Assembly: GCA_963813525.1 (NCBI GenBank)
Contig: CAWEZI010000005.1
Coordinates: 372,001-436,000 of the forward strand
Reading direction: 5' to 3'
Source of the DNA: Bog-756 sp963813525
Lineage (GTDB): Bacteria; Actinomycetota; Acidimicrobiia; Acidimicrobiales; RAAP-2
Length of the DNA: 64,000 bases
Positions 7,975 to 16,526 of the stretch are shown piece by piece. Under the pieces are notes generated by a model. The model saw only the letters and a list, made by a program, of their open reading frames with translations, was not told where the DNA came from and made no database searches. A program made the position numbers and the translations under genes. Numbering within the stretch: position 1 is the stretch's first letter; the number at the start of each line of letters is the position of its first letter.

Positions 7975-8786
7975 TCCTCGACCGGTTTTCTCTGGAAGGC
8001 AAAGTCGGCATTGTCACCGGCGCGGGCCTGGGAATCGGTCGGGGGATCGCTATCGGACTGGCCGAGGCCGGTGCCGACGTGGCCGTGGCCGCCCGGACCC
8101 CGTCGGACCTGGAGGAGGTGGCCCGGCACATCCGCTCCCTGGGTCGGCGCGCCTTGATCGTGCCCACCGACGTGACCGATGCCGGCGCCTGTGATCACCT
8201 GGTGGCAACCACGGTCGAAGAGTTCTCGCGATTGGACATCCTGGTCAACAACGCGGGCGGGGCCATGCCCCGGGCGGCCATGGACACCAGCGAGGGCTTC
8301 ATGGCCCGGACATTCGCGTTCAATGTGACGGCCCCGCTGACGCTCATCAAGCTTGCCGCCCGCCAGATGGTCGACACCGTCGGCCACGGGGCGGTGGTCA
8401 ACATCTCCTCCCGCTCGGCCAGCATGACCCAGACCATGTTCGTGGCCTACGGTGCGGCCAAGGCCGCCCTCGACCGTCTGACCCGGAACATCGCACCTGA
8501 GTTGGCTCCGAGAGTGCGGGTGAACGCCATCGACGTGGGAGGGGTTGCCACACGGTCGCTCGAGATCGTCCTCACTGACGACGATCTTCGGCGACAGTTC
8601 ATCGAAGGCACGCCGATGCACCGTCCCGGTGAGCCCGACGACATCGCTTGTGCCGTTCTCTATCTCGTCTCGGATGCGTCCTCATGGGTGACCGGCAAGG
8701 TGTTCGAGATCGATGGCGGAACGGAAGCGCCTTCCATCGCCGTAGCGCCACCGGGTCTCGAACCCACTCGGCCGGGTGTCCCTTGA
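7971..8786 (+). CDS. SDR-family oxidoreductase
   Basis: This 271-residue classical SDR has the cofactor motif TGAGLGIGRG (about residues 17-26), NNAGG, the catalytic Ser in NISSRS, and YGAAK with catalytic Tyr and Lys. The C-terminus has the usual GEPDDIACAVLYLVSD and the FEIDGG ending. The start is GTG 7971, overlapping the stop of the DapB-like gene by four bases. SDRs of this group oxidise or reduce hydroxyl/keto groups of steroids, sugars or acyl chains; the substrate here is unknown. It converges with the Gfo/Idh gene at 8836. Confidence 0.88.
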   Translation: MILDRFSLEGKVGIVTGAGLGIGRGIAIGLAEAGADVAVAARTPSDLEEVARHIRSLGRRALIVPTDVTDAGACDHLVATTVEEFSRLDILVNNAGGAMPRAAMDTSEGFMARTFAFNVTAPLTLIKLAARQMVDTVGHGAVVNISSRSASMTQTMFVAYGAAKAALDRLTRNIAPELAPRVRVNAIDVGGVATRSLEIVLTDDDLRRQFIEGTPMHRPGEPDDIACAVLYLVSDASSWVTGKVFEIDGGTEAPSIAVAPPGLEPTRPGVP

Positions 8787-8835
8787 TGATCCGGTCACCT
8801 GCTCCGACGGCCTGGCCCTACCTCTCTGCGGAGGG

Positions 8836-9927
8836 CTAACCGAGCGAGGCAGGATCGACGCCGACGCCGTCGGCAGCACTGCTGGCATAGGCGGCCAGAG
8901 CGAAGCGCAGCACGGATACGGCTTCGTCGCCGCTCCACATCAATGGACCCTCGCCGGTGTGCAGCCACCGCAGCCAGTGACGTCCCGAATCCCTGAAGCT
9001 GCTGGCCCAGTCATCGTCCAGCGCGTGGTAGGAGCGCATCTCCCCGTCGACGTAGACCTCGAGGCTCGGCTCTTGAATGCCACGCCCGGTGCAGCGGTTG
9101 ACCCGGGCGAAGCCGCGGCGGCCGGTGACCTCCCAGCGTTCGTCGTTGGTGTAGTAGTCGGAACGGAGGTACATATCCGGTGCCAGCGTGATGTCCCACA
9201 CACCCCGGATGCCGTTGTGGTGCTCCCAGACGATAGTGGTGGGTGCGTCGATCTCGACGCCGGGCACCACTTCCGTCCCGCCCACCCAGGCCCGCACTTC
9301 CTTGATGGGACCGAACAGCCAGAGGGCCGTCGACAGCTTGTGCCAGCCATCATCGAACACGAGGATCCCGCGTCCCACCTTCATCTGGTCGAACTGCCAC
9401 TTGTAACTGCCGCTCGGAACGTCCCACCCCCCGTGGCCGCTGCCCACCATCTTCATGTGGTAGCCGCTGATCTCACCGATCTCACCGGACTCGACGATCT
9501 CCTTGAGCCGGATCAGCGGCGGGTAGAAGACGTAATTCTCCATGACCCTCAACTGGCGCCCACTGGCTTCGGCAGCGTCGAGCATTTGTCTGGCACTGAC
9601 GAGGTCGTTGCACATCGGCTTCTGCAGATTGACGTGCCAGCCATGTCCGAGGAGCTCGCTGACACCGTCGACGTGCAGAGGAATGGGCAGCAGCGCCTCG
9701 ACCGTATCGATTTCCATCCCGCTGGCGGCAAGCTCCGTGATGGACGAGAAGGTCCGAGCCGTCGGCCAGTCGGTTAGTCGTTGAGTACGTCGCTTGTCGC
9801 TCGGATCGACGAGGGCCACCACCTCGACATCGGGATTGTCGAGGTAGGCACGTACATTGAGGTCGTAGATACGCCCCAGTCCGACGAAGGCGGCTCGTAC
9901 CGGTCGGTCATAGGGTGCAAAGGCCAT
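8836..9927 (-). CDS. Gfo/Idh/MocA-family oxidoreductase
   Basis: This 363-residue NAD(P)-dependent dehydrogenase has an N-terminal Rossmann domain (AAFVGLGRIYDLN) and the characteristic Lys-Pro segment, here QKPMCND instead of the common EKP. The C-terminal alpha/beta domain includes WDVPSGSYKW and a DDGWHKLS segment where catalytic Asp and His are expected. ATG 9927 is chosen because GGAGGAG precedes it by about ten bases. The family oxidises or reduces sugars, inositols and related polyols, but some members act on other alcohols. The gene stands alone on this strand, divergent from the SDR at 10199. Confidence 0.85.
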   Translation of the reverse strand: MAFAPYDRPVRAAFVGLGRIYDLNVRAYLDNPDVEVVALVDPSDKRRTQRLTDWPTARTFSSITELAASGMEIDTVEALLPIPLHVDGVSELLGHGWHVNLQKPMCNDLVSARQMLDAAEASGRQLRVMENYVFYPPLIRLKEIVESGEIGEISGYHMKMVGSGHGGWDVPSGSYKWQFDQMKVGRGILVFDDGWHKLSTALWLFGPIKEVRAWVGGTEVVPGVEIDAPTTIVWEHHNGIRGVWDITLAPDMYLRSDYYTNDERWEVTGRRGFARVNRCTGRGIQEPSLEVYVDGEMRSYHALDDDWASSFRDSGRHWLRWLHTGEGPLMWSGDEAVSVLRFALAAYASSAADGVGVDPASLG

Positions 9928-10198
9928 CGTCTGTCGGTCTCCTCCATCGTCCGGGAACCGTGGCCCCCTGGTGTGTCGCCCCGAGGCGGGTCGGGTTGGG
10001 TCGCCCGCAACACTGTTCGGTCGCACGCACACTATGCGAAGTCGCACTCGACGAAGCCGGTGGGCCTGGCCGTCTGCCCCGATGGCGTGCGGTGATGACC
10101 GGCACGACGCCGCCACCCCGGTGAGTCGTCGGAGAGCCGGTCTATATTGCGGTGATCGTGTCGTGCAGCCTCCGCCCTTTGGCCATCGCCGGTGACGG
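9928..10198. promoter_or_regulatory. divergent promoter region
   Basis: The 271 bases between the divergent Gfo/Idh and SDR genes contain a TATATT hexamer at 10143-10148, a plausible -10 element for the rightward SDR, but no convincing -35. I see no gene or strong palindrome in the rest. Confidence 0.35.
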
Positions 10199-11050
10199 TT
10201 GCCGGCCGCTGGCCGTCCGCTGACCAGCGGTCCCGTAGTGGGCCTTCCTCCTCCGGCCCCCGGCCGTACCGCAGTGGTCACCGGTGCTTCATCGGGCATC
10301 GGCGAAGCCATCGCCCGTGAGTTGGCCCACCGAGGCTACGGCGTCGTCCTCGTCGCCCGCAGGGCCGACAAACTGGAAGCCCTGGCCGCCGAGCTCACCA
10401 CCTGCGGGGTGCGGGCCGAGGTTCTCCCCACCGATCTGTCCGACCGGAGCGCCCGGGCTGAGCTGCTCGGGCACATCGAGCGGCTAGGGCTCATCCCCGA
10501 CATCCTGGTCAACAACGCCGGGCTTTCGACCCTCGGTCCGGTCGCCGAGTCGGACCCCGGCGCCGAAATGCTCATGATCGAAGTCGATGTGGTGGCGGTG
10601 GCCGACCTGTGTAGCCGGTTTCTCCCCGGCATGGTCGACCGCAAACGGGGTGCGGTGCTCAACGTCTCGTCCACCGGTGCGTTCCAGCCGTTGCCCGGTC
10701 AGGCCGGATACGGCGCAGGAAAGGCCTTCGTGTTGTCCTACACCGAGAGCCTGAGCGGCGAACTGCGGGGCACCGGGGTTACCGTGTCGGCCTTGTGCCC
10801 CGGACCGGTCGACACAGGATTCGGCGAGAGGGCGGGATTCGCCAAGGAGGACGCGGAATCAGCCCTGCCCGGCATCTTGTGGGAGTCCCCCGAGACCGTG
10901 GCCACAGTGGGGATCGACGCCCTCGACAAAGGCCGGGTGGTGGCCATCCCCGGTCTGGCCAATCGTGTGTCGGCCGGAGTCGCCCGGTTGGTCCCGAACC
11001 GGCTCCTGGTCCGGGTGGTGGCCAAAAACCACCCCGGCCTACGCCGGTGA
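10199..11050 (+). CDS. SDR-family oxidoreductase (DltE-like)
   Basis: This SDR has TGASSGIGEA as cofactor motif, NNAGLST, catalytic Ser in NVSSTG and Tyr/Lys in YGAGK. The C-terminus extends beyond the Rossmann core with a basic helix ending in KNHPG, typical of membrane-associated SDRs related to hydroxysteroid or acyl-glycerone reductases. The start is uncertain: TTG at 10199 or GTG at 10238, closer to the cofactor motif. It ends 12 bases inside the convergent P450 gene. Substrate unknown. Confidence 0.83.
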   Translation: MPAAGRPLTSGPVVGLPPPAPGRTAVVTGASSGIGEAIARELAHRGYGVVLVARRADKLEALAAELTTCGVRAEVLPTDLSDRSARAELLGHIERLGLIPDILVNNAGLSTLGPVAESDPGAEMLMIEVDVVAVADLCSRFLPGMVDRKRGAVLNVSSTGAFQPLPGQAGYGAGKAFVLSYTESLSGELRGTGVTVSALCPGPVDTGFGERAGFAKEDAESALPGILWESPETVATVGIDALDKGRVVAIPGLANRVSAGVARLVPNRLLVRVVAKNHPGLRR

Positions 11051-12352
11051 CCGCCCGGAACGCCGTCGGTAGCGAATGAGACAGGGCTCGGCCGAGCGGG
11101 CCACTCCACCGATTTGAGCGCGCACGGGACGGGGTCGTTCGACCCAGCCCGGTTCGAAATCGAATGCGTCGAGAAGGCCGATGAGCACCGTCGTCATGGT
11201 CGACAGCGAGTAGGGCTGGGCCGGGCAGGTGTGCCGCCCGTGCCCGAACACGGTGACCAGCTCGACGGCGGCCAGCGACGAGGTGTCGGCCAGGCGCCGT
11301 CGGTTCCAGCGGTGAGGGTCCCAGTCGGACAGCCCCGGCCCCGAGCTGGTATTGGTGAGTGGGAGCAGCGTGGCGATGGTGACGCCCCGGTCGATGTGGT
11401 GAACGGCTCCCCCCGTGTCGAGGGTCACCGGCTCGGTCACGTAGCGGGCCATGATCGACCTCTGCGCCAGCCGGGTCGATTCGAGCGAGCACGTCTCGGT
11501 GAACGATCGGTCTCCCGATCGCACCCGCTCCATGTCCTCGGGGTGGTCCACCAGATCGACCAGAGCCCAGCCGATGGCGGCAAACAGGTTAGACATCGAT
11601 GCGATGTGGATGAGGGCGACATCCATGGCTACGCCGGCGGCACGCTCGTCGGAGGGTGCGTCCTGCCACTGTTCGGCGATGCGGACGAACAGGGGGTGCT
11701 CTCTCTCGTGACCGGACAGATCGAGCAGGGCCGCGCCCAGGTCGGTGGTGACTGCGGCCAGAGCACCGATCTCGGCTGACTTCTGGGAGGAGGCCACCGC
11801 GGCCATGGCATCCGGATGGACGAAGGAGTCGGCGCCGTCGAGGACGTCGAAGGCCCGGGTCAATCGGTCGAACCGGCGTCCGTCGGACGATCCCGGTCCT
11901 CCCCACGAGGCCAGGCCCACCCGGTGACCGAGCCTGCGGGTGAGGGCGAACACCTCGGCCTCGCTGGTCGTTCCCAGGTCGGCCACTGTTGCCCCCAGCG
12001 CCCGTTGCACGTTGGTCAGGTAATCGGCCACGTCGTCCCGTCCGAAGAGCTGGTGGGGCAGGGTCCGGCGACCGACGAAGAGGGCGTCGGGCAATTTGCG
12101 GCGAAGCATGCGCCAGTCGGCCACGGCCTTGCTGGCTCGTTCTTCTGGCAGTGCGTAGAAGCTTCTGACGCCGGTGGGGGAGAAGGTGAACAGGTAGCGA
12201 TCCTCGCCACTGTCGACGACAAAGGTGTCGCCTCGAGCCCGCCTGGCCTCGCGCAGAGCGACGACAGGATCCTCGACGGGAACGTCCCACGGCAGACCGA
12301 GGCCAGTGGCCAGCGGCGGCATCGGCGAGATCGACGGAGGGTGCGCAGTCAT
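11039..12352 (-). CDS. cytochrome P450
   Basis: This 437-residue soluble P450 has ESTR in the K-helix ExxR position, and the heme-binding loop FGHGRHTCPA (about 369-378) supplies the Cys ligand. The usual I-helix AGxxT is poorly conserved (IHIASMSNLFAAIGW), as in some CYP51-like or unusual P450s, so the oxygen-activation step could differ. ATG 12352 is preceded by GAGGAAGGG. Ferredoxin and reductase partners are not nearby. The MarR gene lies upstream in the same orientation with an 81-base gap. Confidence 0.85.
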   Translation of the reverse strand: MTAHPPSISPMPPLATGLGLPWDVPVEDPVVALREARRARGDTFVVDSGEDRYLFTFSPTGVRSFYALPEERASKAVADWRMLRRKLPDALFVGRRTLPHQLFGRDDVADYLTNVQRALGATVADLGTTSEAEVFALTRRLGHRVGLASWGGPGSSDGRRFDRLTRAFDVLDGADSFVHPDAMAAVASSQKSAEIGALAAVTTDLGAALLDLSGHEREHPLFVRIAEQWQDAPSDERAAGVAMDVALIHIASMSNLFAAIGWALVDLVDHPEDMERVRSGDRSFTETCSLESTRLAQRSIMARYVTEPVTLDTGGAVHHIDRGVTIATLLPLTNTSSGPGLSDWDPHRWNRRRLADTSSLAAVELVTVFGHGRHTCPAQPYSLSTMTTVLIGLLDAFDFEPGWVERPRPVRAQIGGVARSAEPCLIRYRRRSGRSPA

Positions 12353-12433
12353 CTTCCGCCCTTCCTCGGGCCGGCGGGTCGGCCACATACCGTGCCACCG
12401 CCGATCGGTCCGATCATCGGGCTCCTCTGCCGT

Positions 12434-12955
12434 TCAGACCTGTTTGGGAGGGTGTGACTCGATGGATCCGAGGAGGGTGCGCAGGTCGCCGGTCAACCGT
12501 TCGAGCAGAGCCCGGTCCGCGCCGGAGAAGATCTGCTTCTCCGACTCGTTCTTGGTGGCGATCACGTGATCGGCCTGCTTCAACCCGTCGGCTGTCAGCG
12601 AGACGAGCACCTGGCGTCGATCATCCGGATCCACTTCCCGGACGACCCAGCCGCGCTTCTCCAGCCGGTCCACCCGGTTGGTGATGGCCCCCGAGGTGAC
12701 CTGAGATTCGCGTTGGAGGTCGCCGGCGCTCCGGCGGTTGCCGGGGGCGCGCTTGAGCGACATCAGCACCTCGATCTCCCAGTACTCGTCCACGCCGTGG
12801 GCGTCCAGATTGGACCGGATGGCTCGCTCGAGGTGCAGCCAGGCCCGGCGCAGGCGCATGGCCAGCGTCTTGGCCGTCACGTCCAGGTCGGGGTTCTCCT
12901 TTTTCCAGAACTCGGCGACTTCGTCTATCTCATCTCGAGCTGGTTCGGAGGCCAC
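12434..12955 (-). CDS. MarR-family transcriptional regulator
   Basis: This winged-helix regulator has the recognition-helix region QRESQVTSGAITNRVDRLEKRG and the wing DPDDRRQVLVSLT. I place the start at GTG 12955: the hexamer TACGAT ends eight bases upstream and there is no Shine-Dalgarno, which fits a leaderless mRNA. A TTG at 12979 would add eight residues. The divergent neighbour is a DHA2-type exporter, and two palindromes lie in the shared 100-base region, so it most likely represses the exporter and itself. The ligand is unknown. Confidence 0.87.
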   Translation of the reverse strand: MASEPARDEIDEVAEFWKKENPDLDVTAKTLAMRLRRAWLHLERAIRSNLDAHGVDEYWEIEVLMSLKRAPGNRRSAGDLQRESQVTSGAITNRVDRLEKRGWVVREVDPDDRRQVLVSLTADGLKQADHVIATKNESEKQIFSGADRALLERLTGDLRTLLGSIESHPPKQV

Positions 12956-12974
12956 GGGAACAAATCGTACTTTC

Positions 12975-12986
12975 TTCAACGTTGAA
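12975..12986. promoter_or_regulatory. 12-bp perfect palindrome (candidate MarR operator 1)
   Basis: TTCAACGTTGAA is a perfect palindrome lying just upstream of the proposed -10 hexamer (12964-12969) of the marR-type gene. Binding there would block its own transcription. Confidence 0.5.
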
Positions 12987-12999
12987 CCACTTGACCGAT

Positions 13000-13030
13000 C
13001 TCTTAATACAGAATATCTTCACATTAAGAG
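13000..13030. promoter_or_regulatory. inverted repeat (candidate MarR operator 2)
   Basis: CTCTTAAT (13000-13007) and ATTAAGAG (13023-13030) form a perfect 8-bp inverted repeat with a 15-base spacer. It lies 28 bases upstream of the exporter start and in the shared region with the MarR gene. Confidence 0.5.
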
Positions 13031-13057
13031 AATAATCCCTGACCGAGGAGTCCGACC

Positions 13058-14560
13058 GTGGACGAGATCAGATCACGCCTTCGCCAGGTTCCGGCGTGGG
13101 CCGTCCTGGCCATCTGCTGCGCCGCCCAGTTCATGGTCGTCTTGGACGTGGCCATCGTGAACGTGGCCCTCCCCCAGATGAGGGAGAGCCTCGGGCTGTC
13201 GGTGGTCGGTGAGCAGTGGGTGGTCAACGCCTACACCCTGACCTTCGCCGGGTTCCTGATGCTGGGCGGTCGGGCCGCCGACCTCTTCGGGCGTCGACGG
13301 GTCTTCATCATCGGGCTCACCGTCTTCACCGTCTGCAGCCTCATCGGGGGACTGGCCCAAAGCGGAGCATGGCTCATCACTGCCCGGGCTGCCCAGGGCA
13401 TCGGGGGCGCCATCCTGGCTCCGGCCACCCTCAGCATCCTGGTTACCACCTTCACCGACCCCAGCGAACGGCGCCGGGCCCTCGGAGCCTGGTCGGCTAC
13501 GGCGGCCAGCGGGGCGGCGGTCGGCGTGCTGGCCGGGGGCGTGTTGACCAGCCTGCTCGACTGGCGGTGGGTGCTCTTCGTCAATGTGCCCATCGGCATC
13601 GTCCTGCTGGCCGGGGCCTGGCTGGCCCTGCCCCGCGGCGAACTGATCGGTCCTCGCAAGGCCCTCGATCTCACCGGGGCGGTCACCGTAACGGCCGGAC
13701 TGGCTGTCCTCGTCTACGGCATCGTCAGCACCGATGTCCATCCGTGGGGCTCGGCCCGGACCCTGGTCACCCTGGCCGTCGGCCTTGTCCTGCTAGTCGC
13801 CTTCTTCGTCACCGAGACCCGGTTCGCCAAGGATCCCCTGATCCCGCTGTCCATCTTCAAGCGCCGCTCGTTGTCGGTGGCCAACGGCATCGCCGTCACC
13901 ATCGGGGCGGCCATCTTCGGCACCTACTTCTTCCTCTCGCTCTTCCTTCAGAACGTGGACGGGTACAGCCCACTGCGGGCCGGATTGGCCTTCCTGCCCG
14001 TCGGCCTGTCCACCCTGACCGGGGCCCTGATCGGCTCCCGTCTGGTCCAGACCCTCGGCCCACGCAACCAGCTCATCGTGGGACCGGGTCTGGCCGCCGC
14101 CGGGCTCCTCTGGCTGTCCATGGTGGGGGCCGGCGACGCCTATCTGGTCCACGTCCTCGGCCCGGTGATTCTCATTGGCCTGGGTATCGGCATGTCGTTC
14201 GTCCCCATGACCCTGGCGGCCACGGCCGGCGTCCCGGTGCACGAGGCGGGACTGGCCTCGGGGTTGATCAACACCACGCGGCAGATCGGCGGGGCCCTCG
14301 GTCTGGCCATCATGGCCACGCTGGCCTCCGGGATCGCCGCCCACCACGGGCTGGGTCGACAAGCGGTGGATGCGTCGCTGACCTCCGGCTACCGGGCGGC
14401 CTTCGCCATCGCCGGGTGCGGCCTGATCGTCGGAGCCGGACTTGCCACCCTGCTGCCCCGCCTCACTTCGCCGGCTGAGGCACCGAGCGCTCCTGTCGTC
14501 ACAGACATGGAACTGTCCGAGGCGCAGCCCGAGGACGATCTGGTCGTGGTGGAGATCTGA
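13058..14560 (+). CDS. DHA2-family (EmrB/QacA-type) MFS drug exporter
   Basis: This 500-residue, 14-helix proton antiporter has a first helix with VLDVAIVNVALPQM, the DHA2 signature; GGRAADLFGRRRVF is the loop 2-3 motif A, and GxxxG-rich helix 5 motif C follows (GAAVGVLAGGVLTSLLDWRW). The start is GTG 13058 with GAGGAG (13045-13050) eight bases upstream. Divergent pairing with a MarR regulator suggests inducible efflux of a toxic aromatic or lipophilic compound. Inner-membrane location. Substrate not predictable. Confidence 0.9.
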   Translation: MDEIRSRLRQVPAWAVLAICCAAQFMVVLDVAIVNVALPQMRESLGLSVVGEQWVVNAYTLTFAGFLMLGGRAADLFGRRRVFIIGLTVFTVCSLIGGLAQSGAWLITARAAQGIGGAILAPATLSILVTTFTDPSERRRALGAWSATAASGAAVGVLAGGVLTSLLDWRWVLFVNVPIGIVLLAGAWLALPRGELIGPRKALDLTGAVTVTAGLAVLVYGIVSTDVHPWGSARTLVTLAVGLVLLVAFFVTETRFAKDPLIPLSIFKRRSLSVANGIAVTIGAAIFGTYFFLSLFLQNVDGYSPLRAGLAFLPVGLSTLTGALIGSRLVQTLGPRNQLIVGPGLAAAGLLWLSMVGAGDAYLVHVLGPVILIGLGIGMSFVPMTLAATAGVPVHEAGLASGLINTTRQIGGALGLAIMATLASGIAAHHGLGRQAVDASLTSGYRAAFAIAGCGLIVGAGLATLLPRLTSPAEAPSAPVVTDMELSEAQPEDDLVVVEI

Positions 14561-14584
14561 AACGGCTGCCCGAGGCCGGCCGGT

Positions 14585-15520
14585 TCACGGGATGAGGACG
14601 ATCTTTCCCAGGGTGTGCCTCTTCTCGAGCACCTCGTAGGCGGCGGCGACCTGGTCCAGGGGATAGGTGGCGGCGATGGGAATCTCGATGGAGCCCGAGG
14701 CCACCAGGTTGGCCATCTCGGAGAGGACGCCGACGTTGGAGCTGGTGGCGCTTCCCTCGGCCTTGGCCCCGATCTCCTCCGCCTTGGCGAAGGCGGCGAT
14801 CGTCTCGATGTGCTCGGGGGAGAGCCCGAGCTCGACGGCCAGATCGAGGTACTCGGGACCGAAGAGGTCGATGAAGGCATCGATGCCGTTGGGCGCCGAC
14901 GCCCGCAGACGGTCGGCCAGGCCGTCCCCGTAGGGCACCGGGACGACGCCGTGGGCGGTGAGCCAGTCGGCGTGGGTGGCCGAGGCGATGCCCAGGACGT
15001 GAACACCCCGGAGCCCGAGGAGCTGCACGACGACGGTCCCGACTCCGCCGGCTGCCGCCGACACCACCACCGTCTGACCCTCCTTTGGATCGACGGCCCG
15101 CACCGCGGCATAGGCGGTACACCCGACGACGTACAGGGAGCCGGCCACCTCCCAGCTGAGCGCCGGGGGCTTGGGGATCAGCTGGTCGGTGGGCACGGCC
15201 ACGTGGGTGGCCTGGCTGGAGCGTTTGAGGGAGAAGCCCAACACCTCCTCGCCCACGCCGAACTGGTCGACGCCGTCACCGAGCGCGTACACCACACCGG
15301 CGAGATCGCTGCCTTCGCCGGACGGAAAGGTGGCCGGCCACAGTTGCTCCATCGCACCGGCCCGGATTCTGGCCTCCCCGGGATTGATGGCCGCTGCCCG
15401 GACGGCCACGACGACCTCCCCCGGCCCCGGGGTGGGCACGGGTATGTCCGCCACGTAGAGGACGTCCCTGCCGCCGTAGTGATCGAAGCGGACCGCACGT
15501 GCCTTCACTTCTTCTGCCAT
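14585..15520 (-). CDS. NADP-dependent quinone oxidoreductase-like (MDR superfamily)
   Basis: This 311-residue medium-chain reductase lacks the zinc Cys residues of alcohol dehydrogenases and carries the AAINPGE substrate-domain motif and the cofactor motif AAAGGVG. This matches quinone oxidoreductase or enoyl reductase members that reduce activated double bonds with NADPH. A GGGAGGAG Shine-Dalgarno precedes the ATG at 15520. It ends 25 bases from the convergent MFS gene. A 244-base gap separates it from the ABC permease upstream, so it likely has its own promoter. Confidence 0.87.
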   Translation of the reverse strand: MAEEVKARAVRFDHYGGRDVLYVADIPVPTPGPGEVVVAVRAAAINPGEARIRAGAMEQLWPATFPSGEGSDLAGVVYALGDGVDQFGVGEEVLGFSLKRSSQATHVAVPTDQLIPKPPALSWEVAGSLYVVGCTAYAAVRAVDPKEGQTVVVSAAAGGVGTVVVQLLGLRGVHVLGIASATHADWLTAHGVVPVPYGDGLADRLRASAPNGIDAFIDLFGPEYLDLAVELGLSPEHIETIAAFAKAEEIGAKAEGSATSSNVGVLSEMANLVASGSIEIPIAATYPLDQVAAAYEVLEKRHTLGKIVLIP

Positions 15521-15764
15521 CCCGGTCTCCTCCCTGGTTGTCCGGCCGAGCGGGGAACTCGGGCCACCGGCCGATCCAACCTGTGGACTGGGCGCTCACA
15601 GCCGTTCGACGAGTGACCGACGCCGCTGGATCCGAGCGTAGGTGGATCACCCCGTTCCTTCCGAGTCCTACCCCACCGACCACCGGTTACACCCGGAGAG
15701 ATCCGACCGCCGGCTTCGGTGGCTCAGTGGCCAGTCGTGCTCGTGGGAAGCTGGTCTGGTCCCA

Positions 15765-16526
15765 TCAGGACACCGCCTGTTTGAACACACGGGTGGCCCA
15801 GGCCATGACCAGGGCGCACAGTGGCACGAGGACGGCGAAGGCCTGCCAGACGGCCGGATCGGTGAGATGGCCCACGGCCAGGGAACGGGCTGCCACCACC
15901 AGGTAGTAGAGCGGATTGACGTGGGCCAGCACCCGCAGCCACAGAGGGCCGAGGGAGATGGGAAGGAGCACACCGGCCAACAGCAGGATGGGGAGATTGA
16001 TCCCGTTGATGATGGCGGCGAAACTGCTGATGTCTTTGGTGACCAGCGCCGTGGCCGTCGAGAAGGCACCCATGAGCGCGGCCAGCAACCAGAGGAGCAC
16101 GGTCAGGATGACCAGCCCGACCCAGTGGATGGTGAACCCGAACCCGTAGCCCACGGCCACCACCACGGCATCGAACACCGTCATCATGACCAGACCGGAC
16201 AGGAGGGGGCCGGCCAGAATGGCGAACCGGCTGGCCGGGGTGACCCGTAGCCGTTCGATGAGTCCGGACTGGAGTTCGAAGATGGTGCCGAACCCGGCGC
16301 TACTCCCGCTGGCAAAGGCCAGCAGGGCCAGTATCCCCGGGAGGAACACGTCCAGCACGGTCCCGGTGGGGAAGCCGCGGACACCTGGCAGCTCTTTGAG
16401 AAGGGGAGTGAACAGGACCAGATAGAGGATGGGCGTCGAGAAACCCACGAAGAGCCACACCGGATTGCGCAGCATCTGCAGGGTGTACCGCTGGAACAGG
16501 AGTCCGGTGTCGCGGGCGGTTTTCAT
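15765..16526 (-). CDS. ABC-2 type permease (DrrB-like)
   Basis: This 253-residue membrane protein has six hydrophobic helices and the ABC2_membrane layout, including FASGSSAGFGTIFELQSGL between helices 2 and 3 and the conserved NPLYYLV segment near the end. It is the membrane half of a Drr-type exporter that moves hydrophobic drugs or lipids outward. Its ATG overlaps the stop of the ATPase gene (ATGA at 16523-16526), so the two are translated together. Confidence 0.88.
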   Translation of the reverse strand: MKTARDTGLLFQRYTLQMLRNPVWLFVGFSTPILYLVLFTPLLKELPGVRGFPTGTVLDVFLPGILALLAFASGSSAGFGTIFELQSGLIERLRVTPASRFAILAGPLLSGLVMMTVFDAVVVAVGYGFGFTIHWVGLVILTVLLWLLAALMGAFSTATALVTKDISSFAAIINGINLPILLLAGVLLPISLGPLWLRVLAHVNPLYYLVVAARSLAVGHLTDPAVWQAFAVLVPLCALVMAWATRVFKQAVS

